Shown here piece by piece: positions 17,590 to 25,423 of a DNA stretch of 64,000 nt. A program made the position numbers and the translations under genes. Each line of letters opens with the position of its first letter. Within the stretch, counting starts at the first letter, position 1. Source of the DNA: Rhodococcus sp. B7740 (GTDB taxonomy: Bacteria; Actinomycetota; Actinomycetes; Mycobacteriales; Mycobacteriaceae); NCBI RefSeq assembly GCF_000954115.1, contig NZ_CP010797.1, positions 558,001 to 622,000 of the forward strand, read 5' to 3'. The notes under the pieces are model-generated. The model saw nothing but the letters and a program-made list of their open reading frames with translations, was not told the origin of the DNA and searched no databases.

Positions 17590-19653
17590 ATGGCGCGTGC
17601 GATTGTCACGGTCGACGACCAATCCAATCTTCCGGATCCGGTGCGCACGAAGCTGAAGGGTGAACTGGACAATCGTTATGCTCCCGTTTTCCAGCCCCTC
17701 ACGGCGTATGTCGCCGGACAGGTTGTCACGGCAAACGGAATCGCGATCTCACGTATTGCCAGCGGAACATCCCGTGCGAGCTACGACTCGACCGAGCAGG
17801 CATTGTGGACTCGCGTCGTGGCAACCCCGTCTGATCTGACCCCGCTGGTGACGAAGCCGAGCGGCGGAACCGATGGTCAGGTGCTCGCCCGCTCCGGCAC
17901 GGCTGTCGTGTGGGCAACCCCGTCTGCCGCATCTGCTGGCATCGCCGCCCTGTCGACGTTGGGAGACTCGATCACCGCAGCGGGGCAGGGTGGCGGCATC
18001 AAGTGGCACGAGTTGGTCTCGGACTGGCTTGGCATCCCCGCGTTCAACCCCTCTGTTCCCGGTGAGGCTCCTGCCGACATCGCCGTCCGGCAGGGCGGTC
18101 TCGCGCCGCAGATCACGCTCACCGGCAACTCGATCCCTGCAACCACAGACCCGGTCACTGTCACCACGATTGTGCCGTCGACGGGGTTCATCACCGACTC
18201 GCCCGGTAATGCATTGCGCGGTGCGTTCGTCGGACGGCTCTGCGGCGTCGCTGGCACGCTCAAGCACGACCAGTCGACGGGCGCATGGACGTTCACCAGG
18301 ACAGCAGCGGGCACCGTCGCGATCAACTGCCCGGCCGGTTCGACGTTTCGTGTCGACGACTCCAAGACTCACCGCGGCGACATCCAGACATTCTGGGGTG
18401 GCCGCAACGGCAGCTCGACGCTGCTCCGTGACACCGCCAGCATGGTTGCCTACCTGAACGCGCCGAAGCGCTTCCTGGTCTTGTCCATCTTGACCAGCGG
18501 TGCGGACGTCAGCGGCAGCGCCGGGTACATCTCGATCCTCGCCCGCAACGCCCAGCTCGCCGCGGCGTACCCCGACAACTATTTCGACATCCGTGGCTAT
18601 CTCATCGCCAGCGGACTGTCCGACGCCGGGATCACGCCAACGACGCAGGACAACGCCGACATCGCGGCCGACACCGTTCCGACATCGCTACGCGACGACT
18701 CGATCCACCCGAACGCAATCGGGCACTGGGTCATCGCCCGCCGCATCGCGAAGTTCATCGTCGATAAAGGATGGGTCGACCCTGCGTCGGTCTACATCCC
18801 TGCATCGCTCGGAACCGCGGTAGCACCCGTAGTCACCACCACGACCGTGCCATCCGCACTGGTCGGCACGGCCTACCCGAGCACGACACTCAACGCGACG
18901 GGCACGGCACCTCTCACGTGGTCGATCGCCTCCGGTGCACTCCCGAGCGGCATCACCCTCAACGCGTCGACGGGTGTCCTGTCGGGCACGCCGACCGCGG
19001 GCATTCCCGCATCGTTCACTGTTCGAGCCACCAACTCGGCCGGCTTCGACGATCAAGCCCTTACCATCGCGCAGGGGGTACCGGCTGGTCCGACCGTTCT
19101 CGACATGCCGACGAACGGTGCGGTCGCGTCCATCGCGGCACCGGCAGGACTCATCGCCGCCGACTCCATGCGTATCGAGGTCGTCGGACACTTCGACACC
19201 CTCACCTCGCTGAGCAGCATCATCCGCCGTCTGGCGACTGCGGGCGATCAGCGCTCGTGGCAGCTGCTCACGCTGTCGTCGATGAAGCTGCGGATGCAGA
19301 TGTTCCAGTCGGGCACCTCGACGCCGGTTGTCACCACAGACTCGACGTTGGGCGTGACATTCACGGCTGGTGCGCTGCTCGGCATCCGTGTCGACATGGA
19401 TGCGTCCGTGCGATCGACCGCGTTCTACACCACCACCGACGACGTCACGTGGACGCAGCTCGGCACCACCATAACCGGCGCGGCGACGACGTTGTTCGAC
19501 GGCACCGCGCCACTCGAACTCGCAGGCTTCGCGGGCGATGTGAAGCGCGTCAAGGTGTCCACCATCGATGGGTCGACCGTCTGGGTGAACGAGGACTTCA
19601 CCGACAACTCGGCCGCAGGATGGACGCTCTCGGGCGGCGCAGTTCTCGTCTGA
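17590..19653 (+). CDS. Tail fibre with SGNH hydrolase and Ig-like domains (second copy)
   Basis: A 687-aa protein whose ATG follows the previous stop by one base. Residues 1-110 are an adaptor; residues 120-395 are a second SGNH hydrolase with Gly-Asp-Ser (Ser127) and Asp370-Ser-Ile-His373; residues 410-495 match a putative Ig (He_PIG-type) domain, with the typical Gly-Leu-Pro/Gly-Thr-Pro turns; residues 500-687 look lectin-like. It differs clearly from the preceding gene outside the catalytic blocks, so the two may act on different glycans or positions. It is the last gene before the hairpin at 19661. Confidence 0.82.
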   Translation: MARAIVTVDDQSNLPDPVRTKLKGELDNRYAPVFQPLTAYVAGQVVTANGIAISRIASGTSRASYDSTEQALWTRVVATPSDLTPLVTKPSGGTDGQVLARSGTAVVWATPSAASAGIAALSTLGDSITAAGQGGGIKWHELVSDWLGIPAFNPSVPGEAPADIAVRQGGLAPQITLTGNSIPATTDPVTVTTIVPSTGFITDSPGNALRGAFVGRLCGVAGTLKHDQSTGAWTFTRTAAGTVAINCPAGSTFRVDDSKTHRGDIQTFWGGRNGSSTLLRDTASMVAYLNAPKRFLVLSILTSGADVSGSAGYISILARNAQLAAAYPDNYFDIRGYLIASGLSDAGITPTTQDNADIAADTVPTSLRDDSIHPNAIGHWVIARRIAKFIVDKGWVDPASVYIPASLGTAVAPVVTTTTVPSALVGTAYPSTTLNATGTAPLTWSIASGALPSGITLNASTGVLSGTPTAGIPASFTVRATNSAGFDDQALTIAQGVPAGPTVLDMPTNGAVASIAAPAGLIAADSMRIEVVGHFDTLTSLSSIIRRLATAGDQRSWQLLTLSSMKLRMQMFQSGTSTPVVTTDSTLGVTFTAGALLGIRVDMDASVRSTAFYTTTDDVTWTQLGTTITGAATTLFDGTAPLELAGFAGDVKRVKVSTIDGSTVWVNEDFTDNSAAGWTLSGGAVLV

Positions 19654-19660
19654 GGCGCGT

Positions 19661-19702
19661 TGGACGCACTCACCAGGTACTTTCACCTGGTGAGTGCATC
19701 CA
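19661..19702 (+). terminator. 18-bp hairpin at the start of the O-antigen-ligase-like gene
   Basis: The arms at 19661-19678 and 19685-19702 pair over 18 bp with a single G-T/C-A position and a 6-base loop. It begins 8 bases after the fibre gene stop and covers the probable GTG start of the next gene at 19690. There is no T-tract. It could end late transcription without a U-tail, as often in actinobacteria, or hide the start codon in RNA. Confidence 0.75.
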
Positions 19703-20934
19703 ACAATCTCAAGCCGCGTATGCCCTTGATCGTCCTCGTTGCGCTCGCGTGGGCGCTGGTCGTCGACGTTCCAACTGGCATTGGCCTCGGCCCACTCAGC
19801 CTGTCGGGCGCAGCCACGCTCGGCGTCGCTGCCCTGCTCGTCCTGGCTTCGCCGCTACTCGTGACAACAAAGGGGCGGAACACCCTGCCGGTCGGCGCGG
19901 ACGGCGGACACGAGCCGTACATGACAGGAAGGTTCGACGACCGAGCCTTGCCGATCGCGATGACGTTGTTCGCCGTCGCAGCAATCGCCCTCCTGGCGTT
20001 GAGTCCGAATACCGACGGACTGCAGAACGTCGCTGTCTATGTTCTGTTCATCGCCTCGATCCCGATCACCGCCGCGCTCTGCTCGCAAGGTACGGCCGAC
20101 GCCACGTTGAAATGGCTGCGCCGCATTGCAATCACGGTCGGCGCTGTGACAGCGGGGCAGTCGTTAGTTGGCGTCGAACTGTACGGGCCTCGTTCGGCGG
20201 CGTTGATCCTCGTTGTGTTCGTCGGAGTAACGCTGGTCATGCCGAAACACAACTGGTTCGACCGCGCTCTGCCATTCCTTCTGGTCGCCGCGTGCGCACT
20301 CACGTTGTCCCGGACGGCCATGTTCGTCGCAGCGATCCTTATCCCGATCTCGTACCTCTTCACAGCCAAGCGAAACGGCGCGGTGAAGGTGCTCGCCGCA
20401 GCTATCCCGATGCTGTACCTGATGTACGTCCTGGTAACGACGTGGGCACCACTACGTGATCGGTTCCTCGAAGGCGACAACGCGTACTCGGCAGGCGGAC
20501 TGGATCTGAACACATCGGGCCGCACCGTTCTGTGGGAGATGACCACCGACTCGTGGCTGCAGTCACCGCTCCTCGGCAATGGGCCAGGTTCGGCGTCTGC
20601 GATGATCTCCGCGCGTTTCGACAACATCGCTCACCCGCACAACGAGTACCTGCGTATCCTTCACGACTTCGGAATCATCGGGTTTGCTCCGTTCGCGATC
20701 GGACTGATCATGATCACGGTCGCGATCTGGAAGCGAGCACGGCAGCTCCCCGGCGCGATTCACAAGGCGGCGGTGCTGTCGCTGCTGGGAGTCCTCGCAG
20801 TTGCGTTCACTGACAACGTGCTGATCTACCCGTTCGTGATGGTCCCAGTCGGCGTGATGGTTGGCCTATCCATGGCGCACCCGCTTCCGAAAGCGGCGAC
20901 CGCGACGGCTACGCGGGACAGTGTGTCGGCGTGA
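19690..20934 (+). CDS. O-antigen ligase/polymerase-like membrane protein (Wzy_C family)
   Basis: A 414-aa protein with about ten to twelve membrane segments. Between residues 270 and 340 is the extracytoplasmic loop of the Wzy/WaaL family: a Thr-Ser-Gly-Arg near the loop start, Leu-Leu-Gly-Asn-Gly-Pro-Gly-Ser, then HPHNEYLRIL with the conserved His. This family joins or polymerises lipid-linked glycans at the outer face of the membrane. In a prophage it is accessory and could change a surface polymer in the lysogen. The start is uncertain: GTG 19690 lies in the hairpin arm, TTG 19660 just before it. Confidence 0.85.
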   Translation: MSASNNLKPRMPLIVLVALAWALVVDVPTGIGLGPLSLSGAATLGVAALLVLASPLLVTTKGRNTLPVGADGGHEPYMTGRFDDRALPIAMTLFAVAAIALLALSPNTDGLQNVAVYVLFIASIPITAALCSQGTADATLKWLRRIAITVGAVTAGQSLVGVELYGPRSAALILVVFVGVTLVMPKHNWFDRALPFLLVAACALTLSRTAMFVAAILIPISYLFTAKRNGAVKVLAAAIPMLYLMYVLVTTWAPLRDRFLEGDNAYSAGGLDLNTSGRTVLWEMTTDSWLQSPLLGNGPGSASAMISARFDNIAHPHNEYLRILHDFGIIGFAPFAIGLIMITVAIWKRARQLPGAIHKAAVLSLLGVLAVAFTDNVLIYPFVMVPVGVMVGLSMAHPLPKAATATATRDSVSA

Positions 20935-21062
20935 GCGACGACCCGATCAAGCGCTGGCTGATCCGCCACGAGTACGACCTGAAAGAGCTGAAGGTCGTTG
21001 TTCCCGGCGCACTCGTGCTGACACTCGTCGTGATGTGGTGGCTCGGCATGGGCCCGTTCTGA
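20931..21062 (+). CDS. 43-aa single-TM microprotein coupled to the Wzy-like gene
   Basis: GTG at 20931 overlaps the Wzy-like stop (GTGA). The product is a charged N-terminal 22 residues, including Arg-His-Glu-Tyr-Asp-Leu-Lys-Glu, and one hydrophobic segment at residues 23-41 ending in Gly-Pro-Phe. The overlap suggests translational coupling, so it may be a partner subunit or regulator of the membrane protein. It is short but has normal codon use, and it stops just before the terminator at 21075. Confidence 0.6.
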   Translation: MSDDPIKRWLIRHEYDLKELKVVVPGALVLTLVVMWWLGMGPF

Positions 21063-21074
21063 CTGCGATCCAAA

Positions 21075-21102
21075 CGGGCGCATAACGCGAGTTATGCGCC
21101 CG
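21075..21102. terminator. Bidirectional terminator between Wzy-like operon and Fic gene
   Basis: A perfect 12-bp stem (21075-21086 with 21091-21102) with loop GCGA lies between the converging microprotein and Fic genes. No long T-tract follows on either strand. Confidence 0.7.
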
Positions 21103-21112
21103 ACTGCTCGGT

Positions 21113-22357
21113 CTACGGTTCGTCGAACAATGTGGGTTCCTCCAACGGGGCAAGGTCGGCAAGAGACTCTGAGATCGTCGGCTCATGAGGTGTCTCCCAC
21201 GTGGGCGGAATGAACGCTCTGATGATGCTTCGCCTCGCTCGGTAGAGCCGTTTGTGTTTGTCCACGAGATGCATGCGTTCGAGATCGTTCAGATCGCGAG
21301 CTGGTGTTCGGTCACCGACCTTTGCGTAGAGCCGCGCCAGGCGTGTATTGAGCTGAGTTACCTGGCGAGCGGTGATCCACTGACCGTCCGGCATTGCCAG
21401 TGCTAGTTCGCGCTGTCGCGAACGAGTTTCAGTTGAGGGCTGCCCACGAAATGTCTCGTACACGAAGCTTTCCCAATGGATTTGAACGTTCTCTTCTTTC
21501 ACCACCTCGATCTGCGCACGCACCTCGTCGAGGAATCCGTCGAGCGCGTACTCGATGAACGCCACGACGTCGTGTTGGGCGGCGTCCAGTGCTAGGTAGT
21601 ACCCGTCACGGGTCTTGTTGTAAAAATCGGACAGTAAGTTCGTCGCCACGATGGGAACCACTCCGGACTCGGAGAGGATTTGCACCTCGATCAATCGGGC
21701 GAGGCGACCGTTCCCGTTTCCGAACGGGTGTATCCAGGCGATGTACAGGTGAGCGAGGATGGCAGTGAGCATCGCGTTCACGAACTTGTCGGTGTCGGAC
21801 GAGTTCGCCGTGACGGACGAGCGCATTTCGTTGAGCCACCGCACAAACCGTTCCAGAAGTTCAGGCACATCGTGTGAATCCGGAGCGAGGTACCGGCCCG
21901 CACTGACGTTGTGGTGGCGGATCTGCCCGGGGACGACCTCGGGTTTGTCCGGGATTCCTGCAAGAATTTGGTAATTCAGCAGTTCTAGTCGTTGGCGAGT
22001 GATCGGCAATGTCTCACCGGATCGCAATGCTTCGTCGATCCTGACTATGGCACCGAGAACATTCTGCACCTCGCGTTCTAGATACTCACGCGACTTCCCG
22101 ACCTTGGCGCTGCCATTGTCGACGATGGCCTGCACCTCCGCTGCCGACAGCGTGTTTCCTTCGATTGCGGTCGTTGCTTGCACCCCGCGAGCGAGGTAGA
22201 TGGAGGCCATATCGTTTGCTCGCACGGGCTTCAGTGGTACCCCGGCCAGGTGTTGGCACTTGCTCATCGCCTCACCCAGAGCCAGCCATACCCCTGGCTG
22301 CAGTAGGCGCGGGTTGAATTCGAAGCTGATGAACGGATGCTGGTCCGGCCTTGTCAT
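21113..22357 (-). CDS. Fic family protein (probable AMPylase)
   Basis: A 414-aa class II-like Fic protein. The Fic core motif HPFGNGNGRLAR is complete, with the catalytic His at about residue 210. An N-terminal inhibitory motif (Thr-x-x-x-Glu-Gly, Glu near residue 66) is also present, so activity should be self-restrained. The C-terminal third looks like a winged-helix domain. Fic enzymes usually transfer AMP to target hydroxyls. It is transcribed against the surrounding genes, as expected for a cargo gene expressed in the lysogen. ATG 22357 is chosen; GTG 22372 is possible. Neither has a clear ribosome binding site, so it may be leaderless. Confidence 0.9.
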   Translation of the reverse strand: MTRPDQHPFISFEFNPRLLQPGVWLALGEAMSKCQHLAGVPLKPVRANDMASIYLARGVQATTAIEGNTLSAAEVQAIVDNGSAKVGKSREYLEREVQNVLGAIVRIDEALRSGETLPITRQRLELLNYQILAGIPDKPEVVPGQIRHHNVSAGRYLAPDSHDVPELLERFVRWLNEMRSSVTANSSDTDKFVNAMLTAILAHLYIAWIHPFGNGNGRLARLIEVQILSESGVVPIVATNLLSDFYNKTRDGYYLALDAAQHDVVAFIEYALDGFLDEVRAQIEVVKEENVQIHWESFVYETFRGQPSTETRSRQRELALAMPDGQWITARQVTQLNTRLARLYAKVGDRTPARDLNDLERMHLVDKHKRLYRARRSIIRAFIPPTWETPHEPTISESLADLAPLEEPTLFDEP

Positions 22358-22482
22358 GCGCCAAATGTACACCCATTTTCATGCGCGCTGAACAGGAATT
22401 TATCGCTACTTGGGGTGTTTTTCGGCAGTTTTTGCGTCCACTTGAGGAACGAACGCCAACCACTGTGTGAGGCGGTGCACTG

Positions 22483-22647
22483 ATGCTTCCTGTCGACTGT
22501 GTGTGGTGCCGCGGTGCCGGACGCATTTCCGCTGGCGAAATGCGTCACGGCAAGACCGTCTCGTCGTGGCCCGACCACCCGTGCCCTGACTGCGGCGGCG
22601 CAGGCACCCGCGAGCCGTCGCGGCGGCGTCGGTGGCCCAAGAACTGA
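22483..22647 (+). CDS. Small zinc-ribbon protein (54 aa)
   Basis: ATG at 22483 after a GGCGG-type leader gives a 54-aa protein with two Cys-x-x-Cys pairs, each followed by Gly-Ala-Gly: CVWCRGAG near residue 6 and CPDCGGAG near residue 34. This is the DnaJ-type zinc-finger repeat cut to one pair of knuckles, followed by a basic C-terminus. Similar tiny zinc ribbons are common in actinophages, with unknown function. Confidence 0.6.
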   Translation: MLPVDCVWCRGAGRISAGEMRHGKTVSSWPDHPCPDCGGAGTREPSRRRRWPKN

Positions 22648-22700
22648 TCGGTGAGTATCGCCCGATCGCAGGACTTCTCAACAGGAGGAGGTGTCGCCCT

Positions 22701-23036
22701 GTGTGGTGGCAGATAGGCGGAGCGGTCGCACTCGCGGCCGTGCTCGCATCGATGGAACACTCACGAAGGAGCATCATCATGGCAGTAGGAACCGAATCCG
22801 CCAAGGCCATCGCCGAGGTCCGGGAGGCCATCGCCGTCGAGGTCGATCAGGCCGCGACGAAGATCATCGAGGCAACCGGAGCCGACGCGGATACCGCCGC
22901 CGAGATCCGCACATTGCTCGATCCCGTCAAGGGCATCGTGCCCGACGCCGCCGTCGACAACGGTGGCGGTGACACTGGCGGCACCGCCGAACCCGGCACC
23001 GAAGGCGGAGTCGTCGCCGACGAGACCGCGCTCTGA
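22701..23036 (+). CDS. Small phage protein, possibly membrane-anchored, acidic C-terminus
   Basis: Two starts are plausible. GTG 22701 has AGGAGGAG about 10 bases upstream and gives 111 aa with a hydrophobic N-terminal anchor; ATG 22779 has AAGGA 8 bases upstream and gives an 85-aa soluble form. The shared part is an Ala- and Glu-rich helix followed by a Gly- and Glu-rich tail. Both could be used. It ends 24 bases before a strong terminator. Function unknown. Confidence 0.6.
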   Translation: MWWQIGGAVALAAVLASMEHSRRSIIMAVGTESAKAIAEVREAIAVEVDQAATKIIEATGADADTAAEIRTLLDPVKGIVPDAAVDNGGGDTGGTAEPGTEGGVVADETAL

Positions 23037-23059
23037 TCTGACCGGTCTGCTCGACGACG

Positions 23060-23096
23060 AAGCCCCACCCGCAATCCGTTGCGGGTGGGGCTTTTT
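23060..23096 (+). terminator. Rho-independent terminator
   Basis: A perfect 15-bp GC-rich stem (23060-23074 with 23079-23093), loop TCCG and a run of five T form a textbook terminator after the small acidic protein gene. It separates that transcript from the downstream recombinase. Confidence 0.92.
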
Positions 23097-23220
23097 CGTG
23101 TCTGAAACGAGTACCGCAGTGCCCGTTTTGGGCGTACTGTGGCGACAGTCAAAGAGCGGCCCCGGCCGGTGCTGGAACACCGGACGAGGCCTTGCCACCC
23201 ACCAATCGTGAAATTGGAGT

Positions 23221-24147
23221 GTGACCGTGCTGAACGGTACCGTGCTGTCTGCTGTCCCGCAGTCGATGCCCCCGATGGACCGCGAATTCTATGTCGAGTC
23301 GTTCTTGCAACGCTGGGACGGGAACACTCGGGTGTCGTATCGATCGGATATGGACATCTTTTTGTTGTGGTGTGACAGAACAGGATTCGATGTGTTCGAG
23401 GTACGGCGACCGCACCTCGAAATGTACATGCGCTATCTCGCCGAGGAACGACACAACTGCTCGTCGACCATCCGGCACCGTATGGGCACGCTGAAACTGT
23501 TCTACGAGATCGCCCTGGACGACGACCTCGTCACGAAAAACCCTGCGCGCCTGCTGAAATTGCCCAAGGATCGTCGGGACACGACCACGAAGGTGCACCT
23601 CGACCGGAACGAACTACAGGCGGTGTGCCGCCAGGCCTACGACTCTTCACCCGTCGATTATGCCCTGGTTGTCATTATGGGCTACAACGGATTACGAGTC
23701 TCCGAAGTCTGCGGCCTCGACGTTCAGGATGTGCTCGGCTATTCCCGTGGCCACCGCGTCATGACGTTCACCCAGAAGGGCGGGGCTCAGGCTATCGTCC
23801 CGCAACCCGCCGTCGTCATGCGCGCAATCGACGCGGTCATCGACGGCCGCACAGATGGACCGCTGCTGCTGCGCCGCGACGGCTCACGCATGGTCCGTCA
23901 CTCGGCCGCGAAAGTGTGCACCCGCGTGGCTAAACAAGCCGGCATCACCATGCGCGTGAGCCCGCATACGTTCCGGCACAGCATGATCGTCAACGCAATC
24001 GACGCAGGTGTCCCGTTGCGGGAAGTGCAGATCGCCGCGCGTCACGCCGACATCTCGACGACCATCGGCATCTACGACCGCGGCCGCCGCAACCTCGACA
24101 CCCACGCCGCGCACACCCTCGCTGCGTATCTCGGCGCGGTCGCGTGA
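23221..24147 (+). CDS. Tyrosine recombinase/integrase (first of two)
   Basis: A 308-aa XerC/D-like recombinase. An N-terminal SAM-like core-binding domain covers about residues 20-110; the catalytic domain has Arg159 in Gly-Leu-Arg-Val-Ser-Glu, His249 and Arg252 in PHTFRH, a third His in Ala-Arg-His, and the nucleophile Tyr285 in Gly-Ile-Tyr-Asp-Arg. All essential residues are present. It is 2.3 kb from the tRNA fragment and has no arm-binding N-terminal domain, so it may not be the integrase for this site; dimer resolution or inversion is an alternative. GTG 23221 start. Confidence 0.88.
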   Translation: MTVLNGTVLSAVPQSMPPMDREFYVESFLQRWDGNTRVSYRSDMDIFLLWCDRTGFDVFEVRRPHLEMYMRYLAEERHNCSSTIRHRMGTLKLFYEIALDDDLVTKNPARLLKLPKDRRDTTTKVHLDRNELQAVCRQAYDSSPVDYALVVIMGYNGLRVSEVCGLDVQDVLGYSRGHRVMTFTQKGGAQAIVPQPAVVMRAIDAVIDGRTDGPLLLRRDGSRMVRHSAAKVCTRVAKQAGITMRVSPHTFRHSMIVNAIDAGVPLREVQIAARHADISTTIGIYDRGRRNLDTHAAHTLAAYLGAVA

Positions 24148-24172
24148 TGCAAGTGGGCGCGCGCCGTGTCAA

Positions 24173-24838
24173 TCAATTGGTGCGCGTCCACTTCCCGCAG
24201 TCGTTCGAGGTGAAACCGGAGTCCGAGTCGGCTATCACGACGGTGATCGGGGGAGCGATGGAGACGAAGTTGTTGTCGATGATGTTGCCCTGCGCGTCGG
24301 AACGTTCCCAGTAGCAGTCGGAGACGGCGGCCTCTGTGGTCCAGGTGCCGGGCTGAATAGTGGGTGAGCCCTCGATCGGCGTCTGGGATACCAGGAACTT
24401 CCCACCCAGAATGCTGGTCTGTGTGAGCTCACCGAAGCGTGCAGCGTCGATCGCGGGTTGCATGTCGGGGCAGAGTAACGGAACCATGACCGTGATGCGT
24501 AGACCGTTGACGTCCTGCTCGCGCACACCTTCGCGGGTAGCGAGGTTCCACGTGTCGAGGCTGCCGTCGCGCAGTTGCCCGCAGATGGACACGTCGCTGT
24601 AGTAGGTGCCCGACGTGCCGGGACGGATTGGGATGCGCCGGTCTTTCATCAGCTTGACGTATCGGTCGTACTCGGTGAGCGCTGCAGCCGTCGTCGTAGG
24701 TGGCGTGGTGGTCGCCGCTGCCGTGGCCGACGGCTCAGCTGCGGCGGCGACCTCCTCGGACCCTGCATCATTCGTGCACGATGCGAGGAGGGCCGCGCTC
24801 GCCACTGCGAGTATCACTGTTGTCGACGTCCGAGTCAT
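24173..24838 (-). CDS. Prophage lipoprotein
   Basis: A 221-aa secreted lipoprotein: a basic N-terminus, hydrophobic segment and lipobox LLASC with Cys21, then an Ala/Thr/Pro-rich stalk. Two Cys-containing domains follow (a Cys-Gly-Gln-Leu region near residue 85 and a C-terminal Cys-Tyr-Trp-Glu/Asp-Cys-Gly-Lys-Trp region of a type common in actinobacterial lipoproteins). It is the last gene of the leftward integrase operon, so it is probably made in the lysogen. Prophage lipoproteins in other phages block DNA entry of related phages; that role here is inferred. Confidence 0.75.
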   Translation of the reverse strand: MTRTSTTVILAVASAALLASCTNDAGSEEVAAAAEPSATAAATTTPPTTTAAALTEYDRYVKLMKDRRIPIRPGTSGTYYSDVSICGQLRDGSLDTWNLATREGVREQDVNGLRITVMVPLLCPDMQPAIDAARFGELTQTSILGGKFLVSQTPIEGSPTIQPGTWTTEAAVSDCYWERSDAQGNIIDNNFVSIAPPITVVIADSDSGFTSNDCGKWTRTN

Positions 24839-24876
24839 GCACGATGTGTACCAGACTCAGCGGTAGGTGGTGAATG

Positions 24877-25410
24877 TTATCCAGCGGCACGAGCCTGGCG
24901 AAACGAGGCACCGAGGTCGGGAACCTCGCTTCGGTCTCCGCGCGCAGCGGTGAGCAAAGGCGCGATGTCCGCGCCGGTGCGGGTCGCGTCAACGACGATG
25001 TCGGCCTGTGCGATGCTCGGTTCGATCGCAGCGGTTGGCCGGTGTGCGAGTAGGTACGTCAGATGTGTGACGGCGAGCAGTGACAGTGGCGGTACGGCGG
25101 CGACGAGTATGCGGACTGCGACGGGCAACTCCCCGGTGTACGTCGCGTGCAGTGAGTTGCCGGACAGTGACAGGCTCGCGCCGATGCCGAGCAGTGTCCA
25201 GGCGTACCAACGGTGGGCGTCGAGGGCGACGACGGCGACAGTCGCGACGAGGACCAGGCCGTCGACGATCAGTGGCCATACCCAGGCCTGCCCGGTGGGG
25301 ACGCCGGATCTCTCGGCGAGGTCTCGGAGTGCGGTGAAGCTGAGCCAGAATGCGCCCAGTGCGATGAGTATGGTTCCTGCGATCGAGGCCGCAGAGGGGA
25401 ATCGGGACAT
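24877..25410 (-). CDS. DUF2637 membrane protein
   Basis: A 177-aa protein with four membrane segments in the first 125 residues and a soluble tail. A Trp-Leu-Ser-Phe-Thr-Ala-Leu in the first helix and Pro-Leu-Ile-Val-Asp-Gly-Leu in the second are typical of DUF2637, known from actinobacterial plasmids, conjugative elements and phages (SpdB-like). AGGAG precedes the ATG. It starts 13 bases after the integrase stop, so the two are co-transcribed. Confidence 0.8.
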   Translation of the reverse strand: MSRFPSAASIAGTILIALGAFWLSFTALRDLAERSGVPTGQAWVWPLIVDGLVLVATVAVVALDAHRWYAWTLLGIGASLSLSGNSLHATYTGELPVAVRILVAAVPPLSLLAVTHLTYLLAHRPTAAIEPSIAQADIVVDATRTGADIAPLLTAARGDRSEVPDLGASFRQARAAG

Positions 25411-25423
25411 GGTCTCTCCTGTG

